Assembly: GCA_039707465.1 (NCBI GenBank)
Contig: CM077645.1
Span: forward strand, 147,804,503-147,868,502
Origin: Rhabdophis nuchalis
Lineage: Eukaryota; Chordata; Lepidosauria; Squamata; Natricidae
DNA: 64,000 nucleotides
Direction: 5' to 3'
The translations under genes and the position numbers were made by a program. The notes beneath the pieces are model-generated. The model made no database searches. It saw only the letters and a list, made by a program, of their open reading frames with translations, and was not told where the DNA came from. Position 1 is the first letter of the stretch. Every line of letters begins with the position of its first letter. Below are positions 47,324 through 59,124 of the stretch, piece after piece.

Positions 47324-48348
47324 GTTTGGGGCAACTTTTTGCTCCCTTTGGGGAGCACCAGCCCAACGAAGAAGCTGCATTAGCCCCAGCATGGCGAGAA
47401 GACGCCGAGGAGGAGGAGGAAGAGGAGGAGGAGGCGACGGCAGCGGAGGAGAACCAGCCGCCACAGCTGGACTGCACCGCGGCAGCCGCCCGGGAGAAGG
47501 ACGAGGAGGCGCTGCTGGAGTGGCGCCGTCGCCGCGGTCGCTCCTTCTCGCTGCCGGACAGCCCGTCTTTGGCAGCGGCGCGGTTCTTCCAGAGAAGGCG
47601 GCTGCCGGGCGACAGCGACGGGAGCGAGGATGACGAGGAGGACGACGGCGCGGCTTCCCCGACGGCGGGACTCCGCGGCTGCTGCACCAAGTGCAAGAAG
47701 CGGGTGCAGTTCGCCGATTCCCTGGGCTTGTGCTTGGCCAGCGTGAAGCATTACAGCGCGGCCGAGGAGCCGCAGGTGCCCTACGCCGTCCTGTCCCGCT
47801 TGCAGAGCTTCCCCATGAGGCAGAGGGACTTCGAGGACTTCACCGCCGCCTTGGCCGAGTTGGGGGGTTGCGCGTCGTCGTCGTCTTTTCCTCGGCCTCC
47901 GTCTCAGGTCCCGCTCCGGCTCGCGCCCCCGTTGGATGGGGCGGACAACCAAAACGGCGCCGAGCGGCTGCGGCGGGACCGCGTCTGCCTGGAGGAGGTG
48001 GCGGGGACGGCGCTGGCCGGGGCGCCCACGGACGTGCGCGGCGTGGCGAGAGTGCTGAGTTGCCCCGGTTCCAAGGAGGTGACGGTGCGCTACACCTTCA
48101 ACGAGTGGCTTTCTTTCCTGGACGTCCCGGCCTTGCCGCTGCCCGACGGGGGGGACCCTTCGGATGGCTCCGCTCCGGTCGAGCGTTACCAGTTCTCGCT
48201 CTGCCTGCCTCCGGGTTTGCCAGATGGGACGGCCGTGCATTTCGCTATCTGCTATCGAAGCCAGCAAGGGGAGCATTGGGACAACAACGGCGGGGCCAAC
48301 TACACCCTCCGCGATTGCAGCTCCGAGAAGTCAGCAACTCCCCTGTGA
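47296..48348 (+). CDS. PPP1R3G: PPP1R3G, protein phosphatase 1 regulatory subunit 3G
   Basis: It brings protein phosphatase 1 to glycogen and so favours glycogen synthase activation; in mammals it acts in liver after feeding. The single-exon frame gives 350 residues (human about 358 from memory). Landmarks: an acidic run at 35-46; RSFSLP at 81-86, a mode-1 14-3-3-type motif that is conserved in the human protein; the PP1-docking RVxF motif RVQF at 136-139 within CCTKCKKRVQFADSLGL; and a C-terminal CBM21 carbohydrate-binding domain at about 230-340 with YTFNEWLSFLDVP and the glycogen-binding WDNNGGANY at 328-336. The start ATG has G at -3 and G at +4. The stop is TGA. The paralogues PPP1R3C, D and E fit worse, and the RPP40 to LYRM4 position supports R3G. 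Confidence 0.95.
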   Translation: MENRSSAVLSLGQLFAPFGEHQPNEEAALAPAWREDAEEEEEEEEEATAAEENQPPQLDCTAAAAREKDEEALLEWRRRRGRSFSLPDSPSLAAARFFQRRRLPGDSDGSEDDEEDDGAASPTAGLRGCCTKCKKRVQFADSLGLCLASVKHYSAAEEPQVPYAVLSRLQSFPMRQRDFEDFTAALAELGGCASSSSFPRPPSQVPLRLAPPLDGADNQNGAERLRRDRVCLEEVAGTALAGAPTDVRGVARVLSCPGSKEVTVRYTFNEWLSFLDVPALPLPDGGDPSDGSAPVERYQFSLCLPPGLPDGTAVHFAICYRSQQGEHWDNNGGANYTLRDCSSEKSATPL

Positions 48349-49945
48349 TAAAGACTTGGGAGGCAAGTGCCTGCCGGCTCTTGCGAGAACCCGAAATTGC
48401 TCCAGAAACCAGCCTAAATTTGCCTTGCGTTATTACAATCTTCCGGAGTCCTGCAGCACAGCATCCTAAGGGCTGAACCTATCCACGATTTGCCTTTGTG
48501 CCCCTTTCTTCCTTCTGGCGGTCCAAACTTGCGAGATAGGCAGCCGCATACGTTCCCGCTTCAGTCATCCTTGCCGCCAGCTGGGTAAGCCTTGCGGGCT
48601 TCGAATTGGATCGAAGAGGCAGCCAGCCGAATGGAAGAATTGTGGTCCGGGTTAGGAGAAAGAAAAGCGTGCGTTGTTTGAGTTGTTAGAAGAATCCCGA
48701 ACGTTTTTGGCACTTTTGACCCGGAAAATGAGAATGCTTTAAGACCCATTGGATAGCAGTTCTGGTGAAGTCTTTTTTTGCGGTATGGGTACCTGAGTTG
48801 AGGATATATCCACTTTTGGGCATGAAAAAGAAGAACTACAGTAGGATTGGAACTTTGTCCCCTTTAAAGGCCATCTGTTGATTTGAGTTGCTTTTTCCTG
48901 TTTTAGGCATGACTTCTACAAAGCCTAGAATGCTGCTGTCTGAATTCAGAACACTTCTTTGGGAATTGGATAACTAGAGCAAAAAAATGTTTGAAGGTTT
49001 CCCCTTGCCTATTGTGCCTTAGAACAAAGCTTCTTTATAATTGCAGCTATGAAATTATGTTATGCTTGAAATGTATCAGTCTATAAGGGATGGCTATTAC
49101 TGTAAGTGATAGGTATGTTGGAAACTACTTAAAATATTACAAACACTTCTTAGCAGGAATTGATCAGGTCTTGAATAAATGGTGCATGGTTTGCATTGAA
49201 AATTTTAATGTCTGCTCCATTATCCAGGGATCACATGTCATAAGAACAATTCCTACGCTATTTGGAGATCGGTATAAGCTGTGAACTAAGTATGAACTAA
49301 GTAAGAACTCAAATCTGAATGACTTAGTAGATTGATTCTTGTATATACCTAGAGGATGACCAAAGGAAAAGGAGTTACAACAGTAGAGGTTTTTTATCTA
49401 AAATGCAACTTACATTCCCCCTTTCCCCCACTGAAATGTAATGATTTTATAAGAGGACAAGTAAATGATAGTTACCCTCTTGGGCCTTTGGCTGTTTTCT
49501 CACTTATCTATGGGTAGTGAGAAGTGCAAATTAAACAAATGATTTTCTGCTTAATGGCTACTTTATTCTTTAAATTACAGATTCTGTATCTCCAAGTCAT
49601 TTCATGTTGAAGTTTGAAAACTTACCTAACAGTAATAGATGGAGAGCACAACACTGAATTGCAATTGTGAAGGAACAACTAAGTAAACTGTTCATTAGTT
49701 GAATAGTTTCTTCCAGATCTCTTCAACTAAGTGATCTAAAATTAACTTGTTTAGCAATCAGGTTGAATTAAGATCTCCTTAATGTAATTCCCTTCATATT
49801 TAACTGTGCAGAGTTGGTTAGGAGATGGGTGGCTATATAAATGTTTAACATTAAACATTAAAATATTTGCCTTTTAGGGACAAAACTGCAGGTGTATGTG
49901 ACAATTTTCTGCAATCTAGATGCTTCTGATTTCAATTTGCAGAAT
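48349..49945 (+). other. Probable PPP1R3G 3' UTR and flank
   Basis: GC content falls steadily after the stop codon. A candidate AATAAA lies at 49174-49179, which would give a 3' UTR of roughly 0.85 kb. The end was not established. No other feature is seen. Confidence 0.4.
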
Positions 49946-49953
49946 CCTTAGAC

Positions 49954-50088
49954 CAGGGATGTCCAAACTTGGGAACTTTAAGACTTGTGGACTTCAACTC
50001 CCAGAATTTCTCAGCCAGCATAGCTGGCTGGGGAATTCTAGGAGTTGAAGTCCACAAGTCTTAAAGTTCCCAAGTTTGGACATCCCTG
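49954..50088. mobile_element. Hairpin hAT-type MITE, copy 7 (GATGTCC subtype)
   Basis: Termini CAGGGATGTCCAAAC and GTTTGGACATCCCTG, as in copy 2. Flanked by the 8-bp duplication CCTTAGAC (49946-49953 and 50089-50096). Confidence 0.9.
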
Positions 50089-50096
50089 CCTTAGAC

Positions 50097-51645
50097 ACTT
50101 GCCTGCAGCCTAAAAATCCAGAATGTTGAAAAATCTAATGCATATGAAGAGTCTTAGTTACAAAGACCAGGGTGTGCTTCCAAACATACTTTTCTAAACT
50201 TGGGATCTTTTAAAATAAGCCTTTATCAGCTTCTTCTATAAAAAAAACTTTTCTAAAGTTTCTGGAACTTTTAAAAGATACTCATGCAGAGGCCTTGGTA
50301 GTTTGAAGTAACTCATTTTCTCTTATGAGCATCTGGAAGAGAAATACTGTGTAATTAAAACCCAGATTTATTTAATAGGGCGAAGGGAAGAGATACATTG
50401 CAATATAAGAGAAGATAAAATATTTTAAACTCTGCTTATTCATGTTTTGCAATTGCAAGGTCCTATGATTGTATCTTTTATTAGGAAGATCTAATAAATA
50501 GACCTAATAGATTAGGAAGACCTAATAAAAAACAAAAAATAGTTGAAGGGAATACTTAAATTTTTTAAAGAAAAAGTTTGTCAGGTGCTTACAGGTGTAA
50601 ACACTAGATGCCTTGGCCAGGTATGGTTTTCATATAGGTGCATTGCATGTTTGCAAATTGGTGGGGTCCCCTTTGTATGCTGGAGATAGGACAAGCATTT
50701 ATTTTTGTGTAGAACAGTCCTAACTTTTCTGGCTGCTTGTTGATTAACATATATTTAGAATGTAATCATTATAAACAATATACTTCCTTTTCTAATGTTG
50801 AGTATTATTTTAAAATTTTATGGTGCTCCCAATTTTTGTTTAAAGCACAGTTTGACAAAAGTATATATTAATCATGCACTCAGCAGATGAATTGGGACCA
50901 AGATTAGACTATAATTGAAATTTAAATGCTATACAGCCAGTATGGAAGGAGACACACTGATTTTTAGTATTGTAATTTTTCTTTAAAAAAAAGATTCTTA
51001 TTCCTGAAATAGTACATTTATTTGTTCAGTATTCAGGAAAAAATAGTCATTTAAAAAAGATGTTGTATTATAAATGCATAAACTGTACAGTTTATTATTT
51101 CTTCTTAGTATTATTTCCAAAATGTTAGTGTTGCAACTGAAAAAGTTGAAAAACTGAAATTAATATTCCTTTTGGAATAGAAAATACTTGATTTAGTGCC
51201 ACAGTCAGTAGTGAGTCATAATTCATTTCCAACATAAACTTTGCTGCCACTACTGCCTTAAGTGGTAAAATCGTATTATTTCAGGAAAAGAAGACAGTTT
51301 ATAACTTCTCTAAAACAATTCTTCATAGAAGGGGATAGATAGGTTACATGATAGGATAAAATCTCTTAAGGTTTTAAATAAGCTTAAACTATGGTATCTA
51401 AACACTCACAGCAAGAATCAGAAAAAAATCACAAAACGTGCCTTTTTAGTAAAAGCCAGTGAAAAACTGGTTTTTCCAAAATACAGAAAACACGTCTCCT
51501 GGGCATGGTCTTGATGAAAAAATACTCAGAGGACGCTAACAAATCTTCTTGAGATCTTTGGTTTGTGTGCAATATGTTAAATCTATGAACAGTGTATTTC
51601 TATGACAGCAATATCAAACATCTTCTAATGCCTTCTAAAGCTTCT
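50097..51645. other. Intergenic, nothing recognised
   Basis: AT-rich, no element identified. Confidence 0.5.
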
Positions 51646-51886
51646 AATAGCAATATCACTTAGACTTATATACAGCTTCACACTGCTTTTACAGCCCTCT
51701 CTAAGCGGTTTAGAGTCAGCCTATTGTGCCCAACAATCCAGGTCTTCATTTTACCAACCTCGGAAGGATGGAAAGCTGAGTCAACCTTGAGCCTGGTGAG
51801 ATTCGATCTGCCAAACTGCTGGCAGCCTGTGATCAGCAGAAGTAGCTTGCAGTACTGTACTCTAACCACTACACCACCGGGGGCCC
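51646..51886 (-). repeat. tRNA-derived SINE, minus strand
   Basis: Same family as 11152-11390: a head with GGTGTAGTGGTTAGAGTACA, a B-box-like region and a tail ATATAAGTCTAAGTGATATT. Confidence 0.8.
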
Positions 51887-54800
51887 TTTAATGTCTTTAT
51901 GAAAGCAAATGAAGAAAGGGTTACCATTGAATTGGGTAAGAATTTCTTTAAATATGCACTGGTGATACACTATGCAAATACTGTCAAACTTTTTAGAAAA
52001 TAAAATGTTTTTAAAAATGAATAAATTATATTCCTGCTTTGCTACACATGACAATTCTTGCCTTTGGTGTAATGCTCTGTGCGTGTATATGTGTGTGTGT
52101 GTTTGTGTCTTAACCAAGCCTTTGCAAACCTATTGCAAAGGAGAGGCAGGGGATTTCAGGAAGTCTTGATGCTATTGGATTGGCAATATTGTATGATTTC
52201 TTAAAGCCCATATGGATTAAACAGCAGTAAAGGCTGTGTTTGCTTTTATTTGTTGTGTTTAAAATATCAGAGCATTGATTTTATGTGAAAGAGAGATTAA
52301 TTCTCTTGACAGGTTTTGAAGCCGAGACAGAGCAAACATAAAATAACAGAAGTTGAAATTTTTCAGCATGTACCCAGCATTGGTGGTTCTATGAAGCTAA
52401 CTAAACTGGCAAATACTTGGATGGGGACTCTGGAAGTCCCAGGATGATGGGCCTTGGGAAGGCGAAAAAACATCCTAAAGAAAGAAGGCCATTTCATATT
52501 GTTGCCAAGAAAAGTGTGTGTGAAGAATTCAAAAATGAACTCCATTCAAAGCAAACCTTGACTTTATCACCATTGCCTTCTCTTATTTTCTGTTTGGTGC
52601 TCGTTAAGAAGTGAACTTAGAAATATTCATAGATACTGCATTATATCTAATACTTTCATCAGCTACAGTACTGAGTGCTTCTTCATACTGTAACTTGGTT
52701 TGAATTCTATGAGCACAATATCTAAAACTCTTTGTTTAAAAAAGAAACTCTTGTGTTTAAAATTAAAAATTGGTGTAATTTAATTTGGGAGAATTAAGAT
52801 TATTGTGCTCTTTGGAAATCTTCAGGTTGCTGTAATTTTGTTTATCAACTGCTATCTCCTGGCTGGGAAATTCTGGGAGTTGGAGTCTACACATCTTAAA
52901 GCAACTGAGGTTGAGAAACCATGCCCTATAATCTTATGAGTGAATTGTAGGGGCAAGGTTAAATTTGTAAAAAAATATCTTCCCTTTTTCCAATGGAAGT
53001 CTTTGCTAGATCTGGGCCTATTCTGTTCTGTGGTTAGGAGGCCAATACAGAAAGTGCTGCAAAATAAAAGTAAAATTGACTGGTGGGACTAAGTGGAGTG
53101 ATGTTTGATTTCGTTTTAAATGCCAAAAGTCCAGGCCACCTCATACATTTTTAATAGTATTCTGAAATATGTTTCGAAAGAAAGATAAAATATATTTGAT
53201 TTTTCCTAACATTCTTCCTGCCATTGATATGCTGAGATAACTTGCTTCCAGTTGGATCGCTCTTGAAATTTGCTTACATTCTTGAATTTCACCCTTTCTC
53301 CAACCCTTGTCTGTGAGAAAATCTGCACTAGAATTAGTAATCCCCTCCTTCTAAATATACTTTGCTGCTAGTCCTTTTTCACATGAAGAGAATACAAGGA
53401 ATGCGTGTAGCTATTTTACTATACTTGATTGTTGCCTCCTGAGAGTCAATTAATGATGATGTAAAAATCAAATCAAGAATTAAATGTTATCCCAATTTGG
53501 ATTAGGGTACTAGAAAAAGGGGACTAAAATGCCATAATTGGCAAGTCTGAAATTGGTAAATATAATCAATGAATTAAACCAATACATTCTTGTATAGTTA
53601 AATATCTATTAGACATATTTCATTTGAAGGAATGCATTTGACTATCTTATTCTGAGAACACAATGTCAAAACCTTATTTTTTGCTTCAGGAGATAGATAC
53701 ATTTTTATCATGCATATATTTTCCTCAGTTGGAATTCTTTTCAGAGGGACAGAAGAAAAAGTTTGGTTCCAGAATTTTCCTGGATTCTGTAGCTTTATGT
53801 TTGTAGATGAGTGGGTCTTCATGACACTTATTAAAAAAAGTGATTAGTTGTGTGTTCTTTAATACGTTCAGGTATTTTGATAACTTTATTTGTTAAATTT
53901 TAAGAAAGTATAAATGCCTTTTCATAAACTACATTATTTTGAAATGTACCTATCTATGTGTTCCTAAAGTTAACTGGTCACTTACCCATTATAAAATCAC
54001 AGTTCGTAACAGTAGAAATCAAACTAAAAAACAGACAATAACTGGAAATTTTGCTTTTCTGGTTTAGTGCTACTAATTTCTGGGAATGAAGACATTCAGA
54101 TTGTAATCGTAGAAATGTTTATTCAGAGGTAAATACTACTGACATGTCTATGTAACTAAACAAATGTAATCAAAATATTTAACAGCAATTTTACATTAGC
54201 TCTATTCATGCAAGTTATTGTATGCAGATTATGGTATATTCCACCATACCATTGTCTTGTACTGAATTTTAAGTGTGTCTTTCTGGGCCTTCATGTTCTA
54301 CATTTGTTTACATTTGTCCCCCAAAGTGAAAGGATTTTTTTGCGGGGTGATGTCAGCAGTGGACATCCCATTTCTATATCTGAAAAAAGATAAATATAAA
54401 AACTTCAATTTAGGTTGGGATATTAGACTATGTATAATTGTCTCTATCCAGATTCACCATCGGGAAGATACACTGTTCAAAACAATTTCTTGAAGTATTT
54501 GGAAGTACTATTCAATAAACAAATATGGAGGAATGTAGAATGCTCTTTCTCAGACTGTTTGATGAAAAACAGGCCCTTGATGTGGAGATACAGTTCTTAT
54601 TTTGGATGGTTTCACTATCCAGCATTGTGGAAGACCTGCTTTTGCGGTTGTCTGGAAGAACCTCTTGTGGTTGTGGCAAAATGTTCTATGATGCAACTGA
54701 TCCAATTTAATAGAACTAAGTGATGAATTTATACTAACTGAGGAGCATGGTTTACAAAAACACGGCCTATAGCATTTGATTTCTAGAAGACACATACTAG

Positions 54801-55669
54801 ATTTCTAAGACAACCATATTTACACCACCTTATATAAATTATGACAAAACTAAATATAGATTGATCCATAACCTTGGAAGGTATTTTGCCATGTCAGTTT
54901 CTACAGTCCCACATAGAAATCAAACTTGGTCAGTTATGGATGGCGTTTGCCTACCTACAAATTTGCTTTGGCAAATTCCTCTATTTCAGAGTAATGGATG
55001 TGGTTTTGGGGTTATATTTACTTATCCGATATGGCTCACAGACACTTTTGTGTGTTCTTAAATAACTAGTAGCAGACATCAGGTGTGCTACTAAATATGT
55101 GACTGCTTTGCAAAACTTCAGAATATTTTTTTTTTTTTAAGGTTTGGTATTGGTCTTTGGCCTTTGAAATGGCAAACAGACTAATTTTGGTTCATGAATT
55201 TTGAAACCCATAAGATTCTAGTCAACAACATAGTGAAGCAATTTCTTTTTTACTTGCATCTTCTGTCAGCATACAAAATGATCTGTTGAAACTATTTTAA
55301 GTTCTTACTGGAACTATTTTGTAGCTGCAAACAAAAGGGGTGTGGTAGTTAGTATCCCTGGAATAGGGAATCTCAACTAATCAAAGAGTTGTGTTCATTT
55401 TTATGGGTTTCAAATTGTGGGTAGTCATGTCTCCAGAAATGTCATTATAGAGTCCTACATTCTCACATTTTCTATTTTAAGATCGTGTAATAACAAATAT
55501 AAGCTACACTGGTGGGAAATTACATTTTTTGCAGAATTGTACTGGAATGTGACTAAAGTTCAAATGGACTTCAGTTTATAGAAATTGGTTTTGAGCCTGA
55601 TTTCCTGAGTTGCAAAATATAATGACCCAGACAAAAAGTGCACATTAGCAGAAGGAAGTGAGCAAATAT
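51887..55669. other. Intergenic, no confirmed feature
   Basis: AT-rich. Short (GT)n at about 52087-52108. A single hairpin-family arm (GGGAAATTCTGGGAGTTGGA) lies at about 52864-52884. Overlapping plus-strand frames at 54430-54723 and 54861-55065 have no recognisable product and are probably chance. Confidence 0.45.
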
Positions 55670-55736
55670 TTTATTGTCAGGAAAATGGATGAGCAAACAA
55701 TGACATTCATATACAATGAAACCAATCCATTTTATT
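55670..55736 (-). terminator. LYRM4: Candidate LYRM4 poly(A) signals
   Basis: AATAAA on the minus strand at 55736-55731 and 55675-55670, about 175 and 235 nt after the LYRM4 stop codon. Either would give a short 3' UTR. Confidence 0.5.
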
Positions 55737-55909
55737 GGCACGTAAATTATAAAATTCTAATGCAACTATACTTTATACAGTTATTCTTATGGTTTCAAAC
55801 CAGAGGAATAAGATAGCTCAGTCATATATACAGATGGTAACATGCGTTTAAATGTAAATCTTGTAGAATGTTGAGAATTGTCAGTAGTTGTCCTTTACTT
55901 ACACCAGAA

Positions 55910-55972
55910 TTATGCTTTTTGTGGGCACTCAATAACAAGCTTCTCTGCTGTATACAATTGACCAATAGTGAC
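55910..55972 (-). CDS. LYRM4: LYRM4 (ISD11) last coding exon
   Basis: LYRM4/ISD11 is a small LYR-motif protein that binds and stabilises the cysteine desulfurase NFS1 in the mitochondrial iron-sulfur cluster assembly complex, together with acyl carrier protein. On the minus strand a textbook acceptor (TTTTTTCCCCCCAG) is followed by GTC-ACT-ATT-GGT. The exon encodes VTIGQLYTAEKLVIECPQKA and ends in TAA. The human protein ends VHIGQLYSTDKLIIE plus a variable tail (from memory), so the exon is conserved except for the last few residues. Upstream exons lie at higher coordinates and were not found before 64000; mammalian LYRM4 introns are very large. Position and strand match synteny. Confidence 0.88.
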   Translation of the reverse strand, partial: VTIGQLYTAEKLVIECPQKA

Positions 55973-55980
55973 CTGGGGGG

Positions 55981-56411
55981 AAAAAAGAGTGTAATTAATG
56001 ACCTGATGTATGGATTTTAACACATAGATTTTCATAGAGTGGCTCATTTGAAATTATGTTCTTATAAGAAATTATGGTAGAAACATAATATTGTCATTTG
56101 GGGAGGAGACATGGACAGAGAAGATTTATGAACTACACTGGTGGACACTTCCTTTTTCCTGTCTAAAAACCTAATCCCATTAACATTGGGAAAGTTGAGG
56201 CTTGAAAAGTGAAAATTGGGGTTGGTTTGTGGGTGGGGTCACATGCCTTCTGGTTCTCAAGCACAACTTTTATTTATTTTAATGGCAGGGAGGTTTAAAG
56301 GAAAGTCACCTGATTGTGAAGAAGAAACTGATTCCATTATTTCGTACCAGCGGGAGGTTAACAGCCTTTGGATTCATGGGGGCTTTGTCAGGGCTACCCA
56401 AACCAGACATT
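55981..56411. other. LYRM4 intron, nothing recognised
   Basis: AT-rich intron; the 69-codon frame at 56216-56425 is unrecognised. Confidence 0.5.
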
Positions 56412-57806
56412 TAATTTTAATTTAATTTAATTTATTTCAATTTATATACCGCACCTTCTCCATCGAAATGGACCCAGGGCGGTGCACAGGAATTTAAAAC
56501 CAACAATAATAAAAATACAATAAATACAATAAATAGGTAAAAAGAATTAAATCAGAGCCAGTGCTAAAATTCCCCCTAAAAATCTAACATCCATTTACGT
56601 GTTTGGCAGAAGCTATATTACAAAAAGTCTAAACTATTAAGCAAGACCAGCTTGCTGAAAAAAGTATGTTTTAAGTGAACAGCGAAAGAGGGGAGGGTCC
56701 GTGATAGTAAGAAGTTCGGGGGGTAGGTCGTTCCAGAGGGCCGTCCCTGCCACAGAGAAGGCCCTACCCCTGGGCACCGCTAGCCGGCATTGACCTGCGG
56801 TTGGTACCCTCAGTAGGCCCTCTCTGTGGGAGCGTATCGGACGCAGGGAGGTATGTGGCAGGAGACGGTCCCGCAAGTAGCTAGGCCCCGAACCATGGAG
56901 CGATTTGAAGATGGTGACAAGCACCTTGAAGTGCACCTGGAAGGCCACCGGTAGCCAGTGCAGCTCGCGCAGGAAAAGTGTGACGTGGGAGTAACGAGGA
57001 GCTCCCAGAATCCCCCACGCGGCCGCATTCTGAGCCAACTGGAGCCTCCGGGTGCACCTTAAGGGGAGCCCCATGTAGAGAGCGTTACAATAGCCTAAGC
57101 GAGACGTCACGAGTGCTTGAGTGACAGTGCGGAGGGCGTCTCGGTCAAGAAAGGGACGCAACTGGTGTACTAGGCGAACCTGGTAGAATGCCCCCCTGGT
57201 CACGGCCGTCACATGGTTGTCCAGGGACAGCCGCGAATCCAGGAGGACGCCTATGTTGCGAGCCCTTTCCACGGGGGCCAATGACTCGCCCCCGATAACC
57301 AGCGATGGAATGAGCTGGCTATGCCGAGACGCCGGAAACCACAGCCACTCGATCTTGGACGGGTTGAGCCAAAGTTTGTTACTTCCCATCCAGAGCCGCA
57401 CGGCTTCCAAACACCGGGACATTACTTCGACGGCATCGTTGGGGTGGTTGGGGGTAGATATGTACAGCTGAGTATCATCAGCGTACAGATGGTACTCTAC
57501 CCCGCAACCATGGATGATCTCACCCAGCGGCTTCATGTAGATGTTAAACAGGAGGGGTGAGAGGACCGACCCCTGAGGCACCCTATAAATGAGTGGTCTC
57601 GAGGTCGACCTCTGCCCTCCTGTCAGTACAAATTGCGACTGACCGGAGAGGTAGGAGGAGAACCACTGTAAAACAGTGCCCCTCAGTCCCAACCTCTCCA
57701 GTCGGTGCAATAGGATACCATGGTCGACGGTATCGAAAGCCTCTGAGAGATCTAATAGGACCAGGATAGAGGAAAAACCCCTATCTCTGGCCCTCCATAC
57801 CATTCT
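56412..57806 (-). mobile_element. CR1/L2-type LINE, 5'-truncated
   Basis: Minus-strand element with an open reverse transcriptase frame (57803-56637), a 3' UTR with CCTGTGCACCGCCCTGGGTC and a terminal (AAATT)n tail at about 56436-56412. The 5' end is truncated inside the reverse transcriptase. It sits sense-oriented in the LYRM4 intron. Confidence 0.85.
56637..57803 (-). CDS. CR1/L2-type LINE reverse transcriptase, C-terminal 388 residues
   Basis: The frame begins just before motif A (ILVLLDLSEAFDTVDHGILL) and contains motif B (YRVPQGSVLSPLLFNIYM) and the catalytic motif C (YHLYADDTQLYI). The thumb and C-terminal region follow (MGLPLRCTRRLQLAQNAAA, ELHWLPVAFQVHFKVLV, RAFSVAGTALWNDLPPEL). No stop interrupts it, but the N-terminal reverse transcriptase motifs and the endonuclease are missing, so it cannot be autonomous. 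The ATG is probably an internal methionine of the full polyprotein. The clade assignment (CR1/L2 group) is by motif appearance only. Confidence 0.88.
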   Translation of the reverse strand: MVWRARDRGFSSILVLLDLSEAFDTVDHGILLHRLERLGLRGTVLQWFSSYLSGQSQFVLTGGQRSTSRPLIYRVPQGSVLSPLLFNIYMKPLGEIIHGCGVEYHLYADDTQLYISTPNHPNDAVEVMSRCLEAVRLWMGSNKLWLNPSKIEWLWFPASRHSQLIPSLVIGGESLAPVERARNIGVLLDSRLSLDNHVTAVTRGAFYQVRLVHQLRPFLDRDALRTVTQALVTSRLGYCNALYMGLPLRCTRRLQLAQNAAAWGILGAPRYSHVTLFLRELHWLPVAFQVHFKVLVTIFKSLHGSGPSYLRDRLLPHTSLRPIRSHREGLLRVPTAGQCRLAVPRGRAFSVAGTALWNDLPPELLTITDPPLFRCSLKTYFFQQAGLA

Positions 57807-58047
57807 TATCTAAAAGGTATAGAAGTAAAATATGATTTTTTTTTTCTTTTGTTCAATCCTGCATGTTTGGAGACTGTTGCAATTTTGGCAAGGTTTTTCA
57901 AAAGTGGTTTGTCATTGCTTCTTTCTTACAGCTGAGAGAAAGTGATTGCCCAAGATCATTCAGCTGGCTTTATTTCCAAGGTAAGACTAGAACTCCGAGT
58001 CTCCCAGTTTCTAGTGTGAGGCCTTGCACCAAACGGACTCTCTAATA

Positions 58048-58183
58048 CAGGGGTCTCCAACCTTTGCAACTTTTAAGTCTGAAGGACTTCAGCTCTCAGA
58101 ATTCTCCAGCCAGCAAAGCTGGCTGGAGAAGTCTGGGAGCTAAAGTCCTTCAGACTTAAAGTTGCAAAGGTTGGAGACCCCTA
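58048..58183. mobile_element. Hairpin hAT-type MITE, copy 8
   Basis: Termini CAGGGGTCTCCAACC and GGTTGGAGACCCCTA, flanked by the 8-bp duplication CTCTAATA (58040-58047 and 58184-58191). Confidence 0.88.
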
Positions 58184-58191
58184 CTCTAATA

Positions 58192-59116
58192 TATCCATAT
58201 AACATCCCTACATCCAATTGTTTGCCCTTTTAAAGTTATCAATCTTAATTATGTTTAAACTTACTGAGGCTTTTACCAGAGTAAGTCATTACAGCTGTTG
58301 TTTCCTGTTTCTACTTATACAGTACATATAGATACATATAAACAGCTTAAACAACTGCTTACCATATTTTTTCAGGATAAAAAAATATAAATTGCTAGAA
58401 TGTAAAGAATGTAGGCATGAAAATAAAACCGTCATAAATTAAAGAGAGTGTCCACAGAGACATGGCAGAATCCCTACCCTTAAGTAGTATTTGCAGAAAG
58501 AGACATTGCGAGTAATTGCAGTTTAAGAACAGCTACATATATATGGACACTGATATGCCTTTATTTACATTTGGCATTTGCAGTGTTTGCCAAAAACAAG
58601 AATACTGAACTGTCCAAACTATGCATGACCTAGAACACAACATTCCTTCTCAGTATTTTTGGCAGGGGAAAAAGCTAATAGATAGAATGTTCAAGGAGGT
58701 AGCTCCAGCTGATCATTTCTATTTAATCAAGGAAGAATCTCCCTGAAGGTAATCAATCCCCACTTGTTTTGAAGAGAGGTTTTTCATCTGTTGTTAGAAT
58801 AACATCTTGAGTCTAGGCTTTTATTATTTATTTCACTTCTAAAATAAATATATATTTCCCAGTTCAAACACACAATTTTTCTCTCTCAATACACTTAGTG
58901 GAATAATTGGTCACATAAATAAACACAGGCCTTTCTGCCAAATACAATACATAGACTGGTTTATCCGTGTAAAATTTCTCATTTGATATCTGCAGTTAAA
59001 GCTGTACTGATTTATTCAAGGCTGGATCACAGTTGCAAGAGATATCCCTTACAAGACGAGGGCATAATGTATTTGCTTTTCTCCAATTCATACATTTAAC
59101 TGGTCAAAGCTCAATA
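58192..59116. other. LYRM4 intron, nothing recognised
   Basis: AT-rich, no element identified. Confidence 0.5.
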
Positions 59117-59124
59117 CTCTATGA

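Larger units (their letters stand above)
46680..48560. promoter_or_regulatory. PPP1R3G: CpG island covering PPP1R3G
   Basis: GC-rich, CpG-dense block covering the 5' flank, the 5' UTR and the whole coding exon. A TATA-like TTTAAAA lies at 46946-46952, preceded by a 32-bp alternating purine-pyrimidine run (GTGT then CGCG) at 46906-46937. If this box is used, transcription would start near 46975-46980 and the 5' UTR would be about 320 nt. Confidence 0.7.

Noticed and set aside
47055..48276. Antisense frames of 213 and 298 codons and a plus-strand 262-codon frame over PPP1R3G
   Set aside because: They are shadows of GC-rich coding sequence; only the 47296-48348 frame carries conserved PPP1R3G motifs.
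54208..55065. Cluster of plus-strand frames up to 97 codons
   Set aside because: They overlap in different frames, have no motif I recognise and no splice or start support.
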